DNA of 64,000 bases from Citrus sinensis. Lineage: Eukaryota > Streptophyta > Magnoliopsida > Sapindales > Rutaceae. A program made the position numbers and the translations under genes. A model generated the notes under the pieces. It saw nothing but the letters and a program-made list of their open reading frames with translations, made no database searches and had not been told where the DNA came from. The DNA is taken from the NCBI RefSeq assembly GCF_022201045.2, contig NC_068558.1, positions 42,365,501 through 42,429,500 on the forward strand, in the 5' to 3' direction. Shown one piece after another: positions 54,974 through 64,000 of the stretch; position 1 is the first letter of the stretch, and the number at the start of each line of letters is the position of its first letter.

Positions 54974-55401
54974 TGTTGAGTCCACTGAGTCATTTTCAAA
55001 TTGATTATAATGAATCTTGATGAATTAAGCATCAAAAAATTCAATTGAATCAGGAAACCAGAACCAGAATAAGAATTGAGAACAAGAACAGAGGCACGAA
55101 CCACCAAGTTTTGAAAGAAAAAGTCACTCACTATATTTATCAACAACTAATCAAATACAGATCACAACGAAACAAATTTTATACAAATTAATAAACAAAA
55201 GAAGAAGAAAGAGATTGTACATCGGCATTGCTCAGCTTCTGTATGTACTGATGTTTCTACAAATGTTATAATAGATTGTATACACCACATCAGCAGAAAT
55301 ATCTATTAGACCCCTTCAATTGAAGTCAATCTGCAAACCGTCTATGAACTTCTTCATATTTTCCATTTGAGTCCACAAACTCAGGTACATATATCTCTAA
55401 C
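54974..55401 (-). repeat. 5' LTR of the copia element
   Basis: The right-hand LTR (5' in element orientation). Its outer edge, TATCTCTAAC, is altered from the expected ...CTCCACA seen in the other LTR. It is followed by the TACAT target duplication. Confidence 0.85.
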
Positions 55402-55579
55402 TACATGAATGGCGGTAATGCATAACTTAAGTGAAAAGGTAAAGATTTTATACATCGAGGGTACTAAAAACCAATATTCTTATGTACAGGCATTATGGAA
55501 ACACAAAATTTTACGAAACCCTACTTGTCCAAAATCATAATCGTGTTCTGTTTCTAAAGGCTTGTGAGTTTGCTAATGC

Positions 55580-58500
55580 TCATTGTGTCAAGTGGCTCAA
55601 CAGGTAAGCCTGGGTTTTTGCTGATAATTCTTGTGCCACAAAACGCATACTAGGTCGTGTGTCTGGAGTGGTACTTGTGCATGCTAAGGCTACGTTGATC
55701 ATGAACGCCACTGCTTTTGCTAATTGGCCTTTCGGAGGTGGAAGACGCTGGTCTAGCACATCCTTGAGAAACAATTCCAGATTGTTTGACAATGATGATT
55801 CTGATAGGGAAGTTATAAGTTCTCCTGGGTGCCTTCCCATCATAACCTCCAGTGCCACCAATCCAAAACTATAAACATCACATTTATCTGTGACCCGCAT
55901 TGTGACCGCCAGCTCTGCACATTAAAAGAAATTTAGAAATCCAATCAAATTAACAAAATGTTTCATCAATAGGGGCACTCACTAGTTTCTAACGATTTGA
56001 AGCAAAAAAATCTCTCTAGATAACAGCATGAGACAACACCATCACATGAAGAAAACCTGTTATCCAGGAGATTGTTCTTGGACATGTATGCACAAAATCA
56101 TACCCTTTTGTACAGGCGATGTGTATTTTAAGTATATCAAATGAATTAAGATAATGTTAACTTTGTCTAATGAGAACTATTTATTTTATATAAAGTGCTT
56201 TCAGAAACTATAACGAAAATGCAGAAAGGAAATTGTTAGCTTACCAGGAGCCATGTAGCCATAGGACCCAGCAACTGACGTCCAGTTGGAGGAATCTGGA
56301 TTCAACAGTCTTGCAGTGCCAAAATCTGAGAGCCGTGGTACAAACTCTGACTCGAGCAAGATGTTATTCAAAGATATGTCCCGGTGCACAATAGGTGGAG
56401 AGCAGTCGTGGTGCAAATAAGCAACAGCATGAGCCACTCCTTGCACAATCTTCAACCTTGCAGCCCAGTCCAACGCTTCTTCCCCTTCCAACCCATACAA
56501 AACTTTTGCCAGACTACCTCTCTCAACATATTCATAAACCAAGTACATACACCCTCCCCTGGAACAAAATCCATTTAGCTTGATAATATTTCTGTGCCTA
56601 ATATCTGTCAACATGCGTATTTCATTCTCAAAACTGTGGCGATTCATCAAGGGAATATCACTGGAGTCTGACATATGAAGCTTTTTTACTGCAACAACTT
56701 GACTTGTTGGTAGTACCGCCTTGTAAACGCTTCCAAATCCTCCTCTACCAATGCAGTACTTCTCGCTAAAATCCTCTGTGGCCTTCGCAATATCCCCAAA
56801 AGTGAACTTTCCTTCTCTCGCCCTTATCAACGACTCAGAAGCATTACTCTTTTTACTATTTTTTGTCTCCTCACCAAGGAGTTTGATTTTGCTACGATAT
56901 ATGAAAACTACAGCAACAATGTTTGCAAGAAGTAATAGGCCACATACAGGGACAATGACACCAATAAGAACCTTCCTTTTATTGTTTGTGGATTTACCAG
57001 AAGATTGTATAGGACTGCAAGGATCTAACCCTGCTGCGTCTCCACACAAACCTGAGTTCCCGACAAAAGCTTCTGCAGATGCGTTCCGAAATACGCCGCC
57101 GCTTGGAATTGGACCTGTTAACTCGTTATCTGAGAAGTCCACTAAACGTAGACTAATCATGTTGGAGAATGATGCTGGAATTCTCCCTGACAGCTGGTTA
57201 CGCGACAACTGGAGAATCTCCAGTGATCTAAGCTTTCCCAGATCTTGAGGGATTGTTCCAGAGAGTGAATTGCTGCTGAGATCCAACATGTACTGCAATA
57301 CAAACAAATTACCTAGCTTCGATGGTATTTCCCCTGATAAATCATTGTGGCTCAGGTTTAAGCTCAATAATTTATCAAAGCTACCAAGCTCTTGAGGGAC
57401 ATCTCCTGTCAATTTGTTATTTGACAAATCCAGATATGCAAGCCCAGTTAAATTGCTTATACTCTTAGGGATCTCTCCTGTTAAGTAGTTGTTGCTCAAA
57501 TTGAGACTGAACAACTTGACTAATTTTCCTAGATCAGTAGGAATTTTTCCTGTGAGTTCATTTGAGTCTAGGCTTAGAACGCCCAAGCGGGTCAAATTCC
57601 CGAGCTCAGCAGGGATGCCTCCAGAAATCTTATTTCTGTCTAACTGCAGATTACTGAGATTTCTGCATTCTCCCCAGTCAGGTGAAATTTCACCAATAAA
57701 ATGATTGCCGCTTAGTCTGATGAAATCAAGTCTTGGATGAACTCCAAATGCCCTTGTAATATTGCCAGTGAATTGGTTCCCATCAAAACGAACTCTGTTC
57801 AGATTTGAACAATTCCGCATGCAAGCTGGTAATGACCCTGTAAAGTTGTTGCCATTCACCGTCAGTTCTTCAAGAGCGAAACCACTGCACAATTCATATG
57901 GCAGTTCTCCAGAGAAGCTGTTGTTAGAAAAGCTAACATTTATCAAGGAAGGACTGAACTTTCCAAAATCGCCAGGAATGCTGCCAGAGAAGTTATTAGT
58001 GAACACAGAGAATTTGTTTAGGTTAACAAGGCGAGAAATGTTCTCTGGCAACTCTCCGTGCAGTTGGTTTATATTGACATCAAAAGCTACCAATGAAGCC
58101 ATACTCCCAATCTCCGGTGGAATTGTACCACTGAGATTATTGAAGAAAAGCTGCAAGCTCAGAAGGTTCGTCAGATTCCATAATGTTGGGGGAATTGTAC
58201 CAGAAAGCTGGTTTCCAGAAAGGTCTAATTTTTCAAGACTAGTCAACTTTCCTATCTCTGAAGGAATAGGACCAGAGAAGTGGTTCCTATACAGGAAAAG
58301 GTATTGGAGCTTTGTCAGTAGGCCAATTTCTGGTGGAATGTGCCCCATGAAGGAATTGTTTTGAATTTGCAATGACTCCAATTCAGTCCAATTACCAATG
58401 AGATTAGCCGAGATCTCACCGGAGAGAAAATTGTCAGACAAGCCCAATTCATTTAATCTGGATAGATTTGACAGTGACAAAGGCAACCCCCCACTGAGTT

Positions 58501-59575
58501 GATTCATAGCTAAAGCCAAGAATGAAAGGTTTGTACAGAGGCCAAGCTCAGGAGGTATGGTGGAATTTAAGGCGTTCATTCGAAGATCAAGATGTTGAAG
58601 GTTTTTGAGTTGGCCTAAGGAAGACGGAATCTGCCCTGTGAACGAATTGTTAAACAATTCAACCAGCTGAATGTTAGACATCAAACCTATATCCCCAGGA
58701 ATTGGACAGCTAAACTTGTTGGTTGCTAGACGAAGGACTGTGAGATTGGAGAGCTTGGAAACATTTGGTGACAATTTTCCTTGGAATTGATTATCGGTGA
58801 GGTTGAGGTATTCAAGCTTGCCCAGATTGGTGAACAGCCTCTCTGGTATTAGGCCACTCAACTTGTTCAGTGACAAGTCGAGATAAGTCAAGTTCCGGCA
58901 AGTTAATATGAATGAAGGAAATTCCAAGGTCAATTCATTGTAGCAAAGGCTAAGGTGTGTCAATGAAGGCATGTTTGAAAATTTGGACCAGTCAGGAGTT
59001 TCTAAGAAGTTCCCACCAAGGTCTAAGTAGCGTACCTTTCGAAGATTGCTAAGTTGAAAAGGAAAGGCACCATTGAGACTGTTGTTATACACACTGAGAT
59101 ACTGAAGCTCCGACAGGTCTCCCATCTCGGAAGGTATGCTACCTTCAAAAAGGTTGTTGTTCAAGTCTAGGAAAGTCAGGTTGGAGAGGGTGCCAATGGC
59201 AGGCGGTATTGGTCCAGAGATGTTGTTGTGGCTGAGGTCTAAGCTTGTGAGAGTTGCAAATTCGGTGAAGTTGAATGCTGTGAGAGTTGCATTGATGTGT
59301 GCACCGGAGAGGTTTATTTCAGAAACTGCGCCGGGGGAATCGCAAGCAATGGAAGTCCAGCTGCAGAGGTTGTCGAGGTTGTTGCGTGACCATGAAGAAA
59401 GAGGGGACGGGGACGGCGAAAATCGGAAGCTGGTCTTCCATCTGATGAGAGCTTCTGCTTGAGTTCTGGGGGAAGATGAAATCTGCAGTGGAAACAAAAC
59501 GAGCAGAAGAACGTGAAACAGAACAAGAGAAAGCTTTCTGGTTGGCGTCATTTTAGTTATTTGAGTTTCTAACAT
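55580..59575 (-). CDS. LRR receptor-like kinase, MIK2-like, copy B
   Basis: Near-identical paralogue of copy A. Exons are 59575-56245 and 55914-55580, with the intron at the same place. The first ATG gives 1221 aa; the ATG equivalent to that of copy A is at 59551 and gives 1213 aa. It has a signal peptide, about 30 LRRs, a TM segment ([15 protein letters not shown]) and a kinase with [22 protein letters not shown] and SDFGTA. The kinase is complete, including [15 protein letters not shown], which is shortened in copy A. A one-base deletion in the last codons (TGAGCC where copy A has CGGAGCC) shifts the frame after AYL, so the tail is LLSHLTQ instead of [18 protein letters not shown]. This lies after the kinase domain and may be harmless. 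A stronger TATA (TTTATATAAG on minus) lies at about 59605-59618. Confidence 0.93.
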
Positions 59576-59718
59576 GCTACGTTGATCGGGGTTGTTGTTA
59601 CTCGTCTTATATAAAGCCCACGGAGAGAGGGAGGGAGATACTTGTCAAAAATGAGCTCCAAAGTCCCAAAAAGAAACAAAAAAAAAAAATTAATAAACCG
59701 TGTCTTGCTTTCTACGTT
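59576..59718. promoter_or_regulatory. Promoter of kinase copy B, truncated by an insertion
   Basis: Matches block A 38915-39080 and includes a good TATA box. The homology stops at CTACGTTTT (59718), where the hAT-like insertion begins, so only about 140 bp of ancestral promoter remain next to the gene. Confidence 0.7.
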
Positions 59719-59977
59719 TTAATTATTTATCTTACTGGGGGGGCAAAACTGAAAATTTAGTTCGGTTCCTTTTTTTTTGTTTCAGTTTGAAATTTTTAAA
59801 TAAAAAATCTGATTTTATGAATACCCAATCGTTCAGTTCGGTTCAGTTTCGAATCAAAAGTTATAAAATCCTAACCGAATTGAAATTAAGGTATTTTCGT
59901 AATTTCACTCTAACATATATATACACAAATCACACGATTCACATGTTTGCAGTTTGCACCTCTCTCTCTCTCTTTCA

Positions 59978-60978
59978 TAGGGATGGCAAAAATCCCCACG
60001 GGGACGGGTACCCTCGGGGATTTTTCCCATTCGGGGAGGGTACGAGGATAATTTCATACCCAATTTCTTATTCGGGGAGGGAACGGGGAAATTTTTTTAC
60101 CCAATTTCTTATTCGGGGAGGGGACGGGGATGAGGTGGAATCTTCATCCCCTACCCATTTCCCCATTTTAATTTTTAATTTTATTTTAATTTTTTAAAAT
60201 TACTAGTAAATAAATTATAAAATTATAAATATTGGTAAAAATAAAAAATATCAAAATATTTATATTATTAAACTTTTAGGCCTAATTAACTAATTAAAGT
60301 CCTAAATTTTTATTTAGGACATTAAAAAGACTAAGTAGATTTTATTAGCCAAACATTTTTTTTAAATTTTAATATTCTTTAAATATTTTAAACTTAAGTC
60401 TATTTTTTATTTATTTTTAGATGTTATAATTGCCCACAGCGAATCACAATTTTAATATCTAATCTAATCTAATCTAATCTAATATTTGCTTTTGATTTGC
60501 TCCGATTTAACTATTGTGTTGTAAAGGGAATAGTCCACATTTATAAAGTGCTCACGCCACCATTGAAAAAGTTAATTTTGAATCTAAATTCGATTTTATT
60601 TGTAACAATTTTGTATTAAACTATTAATTTGTTCATGATAGTTTGTAAAAGAAGTTTGTATTCTTTGCATGTTGAGTTACTTACTAATTTAATATATGTG
60701 ACTTTTGTAATAGATATTAATGTAAGATATATTTTGAACAAATATATTTCGAACTTTACTTTTATTTTAATATGATCAACTCAAAATTGAAAAAAAATGT
60801 ATTAGTTATTCGGGGATCGGGGACCCTCGGGGATCCCCTGTTATTATTCGGGGAGGGGATGGAGATTCTCTCAAGTAATTCTGATGGGGACGGGGAGGGG
60901 ACGGGGACATACGCAAAATATCGGGGATGGGTACGGGGAGATCGGTCCCCTCCCCTCCCCTCCCCATTGCCATCCCTA
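59978..60978. mobile_element. Non-autonomous hAT element, 1001 bp
   Basis: Terminal inverted repeats TAGGGATGGCAA and TTGCCATCCCTA are perfect. They are flanked by the exact 8-bp target duplication CTCTTTCA (59970-59977 and 60979-60986). Subterminal regions are G-rich (CGGGGAGGGGACGGGG) and the interior is AT-rich without a transposase. A (TCTAA)n tract lies near 60460-60481. The 8-bp duplication and TIR identify the hAT superfamily. Confidence 0.95.
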
Positions 60979-61013
60979 CTCTTTCACTTTCAATATAGCT
61001 GCACAACACAGGC

Positions 61014-61704
61014 TAGGGGTGTTCAAAATTCAATCTGATCTGCTCAATCCATCTGATCCGTAGAAATCCAATTCGTAATCCGCAATCGGTGGATTTGATA
61101 TGGATTCACTTTTGTGAATCCGCAAAAATCTGCGAATCTGCAAAAAAAAATATTTATTTAATAAAAAATAAAACTTGTATATGAAATTTTACTTGCTAAT
61201 AAATAAATAAGTTAAAATATAGTTATATTAACACCGTATTATGTCTTTTCCGATAATAATATAAAATAAAAATAATTAAATAAAAAATATGGCTTCCTAA
61301 GTAATTAATTTTCATGCACTATCTAAACAAATGAGATTTTTTCCTTTTTGGTGTGTTATATTTTGAAACTTTAAATGTATTTTCTATCTTTATTTAAACA
61401 ATTAATTTATTTAAATCTTATTTGACTGATAGTAAAATTATTTTTATATTAATCTTTTTTTATTTATTTAGTTTGTGGATAGGACATGATTAAAAATTTT
61501 TAGCCCGCAAACCAATCCGTAAAATAGTAGATTAGATATTGATTAGGTCAAATCCGCATCTGATCCGCAGACGTATGGATTGGATTTAGATTGAATTTCA
61601 CCAATCAATAGATTGGATTGGATTAAAAATTTATAATCCGTAAAATCATGGATTGGATATGTATTGATATCTAATCCGCAAAATTCGATCCGCGAACACC
61701 CCTA
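61014..61704. mobile_element. Second non-autonomous hAT-type element, 691 bp
   Basis: Ends TAGGGGTGTTCAAAATTC and GATCCGCGAACACCCCTA form inverted repeats, with repeated subterminal motifs such as AATCCGCAA and TTGGATT. Flanks ACACAGGC (left) and GCACAGCC (right, after one extra A) are an imperfect 8-bp duplication. There is no coding capacity. It belongs to the common plant TAGGGGTG hAT type. Confidence 0.75.
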
Positions 61705-62705
61705 AGCACAGCCACGACCCAACCCTAATCTGCATTTGCCTTTGCCCATTATGCCTTCTCCTTGCTGTCGTTTTTTCCTCCGTCACCAGCTATCTAGTCA
61801 GGTAACTCACTAACTTGCTATATTTCCTTTTTTTTTAAATGAGGGTTTTTTTTTTGAGATAATTCTTTGATCTGTTCTTATTTTATGCTTGCTTAAATTA
61901 TTAGTAGTATTTAGTTTGAAATGGGTCTGCCTTTGCTTAGATATGAGTCTGATATTGTATTTTTTTCAATTTTTTTCGCTTGGATACTATCCTGCTGTCA
62001 GTGCTTGGTGAGGGTTGAGAAACGAATTGTCAAAGCTTATGGAGGGATAATATCGTTTGGACCCCTTTTCTTTATAATATTTTAGTATGGCCTAATATTT
62101 ACGAAATGTTTACATATGAGAATTCTATTATGATTTAATTTGTTTGCAAAACTTTCAGAATGGTCCTTGACCAAAGGTCAATAAGTAAAATATCGTTTGA
62201 GTCCGTAATATTTTGCCAATTTCTACTATTGTACAAAATTTATTTTATTTTATTTACATTTTGGGCTAAAACTTTTATATTAAAAACAGTAACCATAATT
62301 CTGAAAATTATTCATTTTAATCCAAATTTCTTGCCTTTTTTCCACGTACAAATTTGTAAATTATTTTATTTTTGTTATTATAAATTGATTATAGTAGACC
62401 TTGCGTGCAGGATGGAAGGAAATAACAATGTTATAGAGGAGATTATGAAGAACGATTTTCAGGAGGGTGTTGAGAATAAAAAAACCGAATCGAAAACGAA
62501 ACCATTAAGATGAATCGAAAAACCAATTGCTTAAATAAAACCGTTAAGAGAACTGAAATCAATCTGAAACTGAAAACTGATTCCAAACCGAAACCGACCT
62601 ATCAGTTTCGATTCGGAACGGTTTTTTTAAATTTTAGACCCGAACCGATCCAAAACCTAAAATTTATTTCGAAACCGAACCGACGCCCACCTCTAGTCTT
62701 AAAAC

Positions 62706-64000
62706 CTTACAACTTCCTTTCCATCAAGTTGGTTCAAATAACTATTTTTACCTTGTGACCAATAATAAGCCTTCACCAAACTTTTTTAACACTTCAGTTG
62801 ACTTCCGACTTCAAACACGTGCGAATATGGCATGTTGGCCTTCGTTTTTTCCTTCTGTAGAACGATACAAAGACTTGGCAATTGAACCTGGAAGCAAGAA
62901 TAACCTCATTTTTTCCCAAAAAAAAACTGAAGTAAGAAATTGGAATTGGAAGCAATTTTTCCAGTTACACAAAAGTCCTCAAATTACTTTCCGAATTATG
63001 GTAATTGGTAAGTTGACTTTGACTGTCCACAAATTACTTTCCGAATTATGGTAGTTAGTATTATTAGTTTAAAAAATGTTTGGAATAATTGTTCCGTATA
63101 AATTATTATCTTTATGCCAGGAATACGGAAAATTCAAATCGAAATTCAGCTATAGGGTATACTTTAACTTCGAAGACAAACAGAGAGAGCTGACCAGTAA
63201 GTGAAAAGGCAAAATGAGATCATGTTTGATTTAGATACGTTTTTAAATACATAACCCCACTTTACTCTGTCATAATCATTAAACTAAATGGTTCAGTTTG
63301 ATTAACTGGATTGGATATTAAAAAAATAATACACACACAACAAAATGCAATGGGAGCTAATTATGAGGCAGAATTTAGCACTTAATATTTTTATAATGAA
63401 ACGCATCAAGCACCCTTCTCAGTGGGATTTTATTTGTCCAACAAATTCCGTTTAGAAAATATCGGATTACATCTGTATAATACAAAATACAGTGAATGCT
63501 AAAATCCATCCCATTTACTACCCTACAAAATTAGTACGCCAGTTCTTACCCGCTATAATATTGTGCATGAGTGAATAGTGAAAATACGAATTAAGACTAA
63601 TGTTGATCCCCATTTTAACCAACCAATGAGACTACAAATCAAAGTCCAACGTTGGAAAACTATGAAATTTCTTTATGAATCAGACTTGCGTGGCCTCAAA
63701 AGAAGTATGATGAATGAATTGACAGATACCAACTTGGTTTTAATCGTATGTATGAAGATTGACAGTCAAAAATAGGAAAACAAATAGGAGGAACTTTCAA
63801 AATTTAATTGGAGAAATTTGTACCCTGGCAGCCTTCATTGGGTTGCCCATTGAATTTGCACGACAGATCCCTTTTTCCCATAAACTCACATCACAGATGA
63901 AAGTTACCAAGAACAAGAACTCTGAGAAAGTATCCGGGTGTCACAACACAAAGTCTATAGTTCATAAATTCTTTCGCCATATCCTGTGAGAATGCCTGGA
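62706..64000. repeat. Block B continuation, homologous to block A 39080-40694
   Basis: Closely similar to the flank upstream of kinase copy A, including TCAAGTTGGTTCAAATAA, GGCATGTTGGCCTTCG and the final GAGAATGCCTGGA. It lacks the SINE. Homology is still running at the window edge, so the duplication extends beyond. The small open frames here are not genes. Confidence 0.85.

Larger units (their letters stand above)
50518..55401 (-). mobile_element. Degenerate Ty1/copia LTR retrotransposon
   Basis: It is bounded by TACAT at 50513-50517 and 55402-55406. The LTRs are 50518-50953 and 54974-55401; in element orientation they run TGTGGAGATATATG to CAACA. Next to the right-hand (5') LTR is TGGTATTAAAGCTTGATG, a decayed initiator-Met primer site. 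On the minus strand the order is gag (about 54305-54613), protease with WVIDSGCS (about 54070), integrase remnants, then reverse transcriptase pieces including CKWIFKKNEG (about 52420) and YVDDM (about 51960), then RNase H remnants. The order protease-integrase-RT defines copia. Stops and frameshifts break every domain, and the LTRs differ by many substitutions and a 26-bp indel, so it is an old, inactive copy. Confidence 0.92.
59719..62705. mobile_element. hAT-like insertion, 3 kb, containing two nested elements
   Basis: This DNA is absent from block A. The ends are loosely inverted: the left has GGGGGGGCAAAACTG with TTAGTTCGGTTCC, the right has GGAACGG, AACCGAACCGACGCCCACCTCTA. Inside, once two nested elements are removed, a leader-like sequence (CTCTCTCTTTCACTTTCAATATAGC, then GCACAGCCACGACCC and CCATTATGCCTTCTCC) ends at a donor TCTAGTCAG/GTAACT near 61801. 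An acceptor-like GCGTGCAG/GATGGAAGG lies near 62411. This could be the start of a lost transposase gene or a captured host exon. Exact ends and target duplication are not resolved. Confidence 0.6.

Noticed and set aside
59700-60197. Frame of 165 codons in the hAT-like insertion
   Set aside because: It crosses the boundary between the outer insertion and the nested hAT element, and its Gly/Pro-rich part comes from the G-rich subterminal repeat.

Overview
This window is plant nuclear DNA, almost certainly from a eudicot. Genes have many introns with GT-AG borders, intergenic DNA is AT-rich, and transposable elements include copia, hAT, a SINE and a MITE. The gene set is typically plant: CESA4, a PHR1-like MYB-CC factor, a VSP-type acid phosphatase and large LRR receptor kinases. 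A woody rosid such as Citrus is my guess, by inference only.

Region 1 (1-30 kb) is ordinary gene space. A minus-strand glutathionyl-hydroquinone reductase (1387-3287) sits head-to-head with a plus-strand cytosolic ribosomal protein uL14/RPL23 gene (3608-4940). Next comes a decayed ankyrin/PGG-domain gene (about 6139-8390) with three visible lesions. A ten-exon gene for an unrecognised 481-residue protein (9382-13787) follows, then a small single-exon gene (14683-14961). After that come a secreted HAD class B acid phosphatase (16953-17808), a PHR1-like MYB-CC transcription factor (20820-24322) and the secondary-wall cellulose synthase catalytic subunit CESA4 (25646-30021, 12 exons, 1051 aa).

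Region 2 (30-64 kb) is a duplicated receptor-kinase cluster. Two near-identical minus-strand MIK2-like LRR receptor kinases, copy A (34930-38914) and copy B (55580-59575), lie in a large segmental duplication (block A about 33515-40700, block B about 47920 to beyond the window end). A more diverged kinase of the same family (41732-45743, plus strand) lies between them, head-to-head with copy A. The head of each block carries a copy of the CESA4 3' flank, so the duplicated unit began just downstream of CESA4.

Comparing the blocks base by base exposes later insertions, several with target-site duplications. Block B carries a 1.34-kb solo LTR (48820-50158), a degenerate copia element (50518-55401) and a 3-kb hAT-like insertion (about 59719-62705) that holds two further hAT elements. 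Block A carries a tRNA-derived SINE (40075-40431). A MITE with long inverted repeats and a gypsy LTR remnant lie between CESA4 and block A. I see no rRNA, no free tRNA gene and no CRISPR. I found no clearly unprecedented system. The strongest items are the layered history of the kinase cluster, the duplicated promoter/start of the middle kinase, and the unrecognised 481-aa protein.
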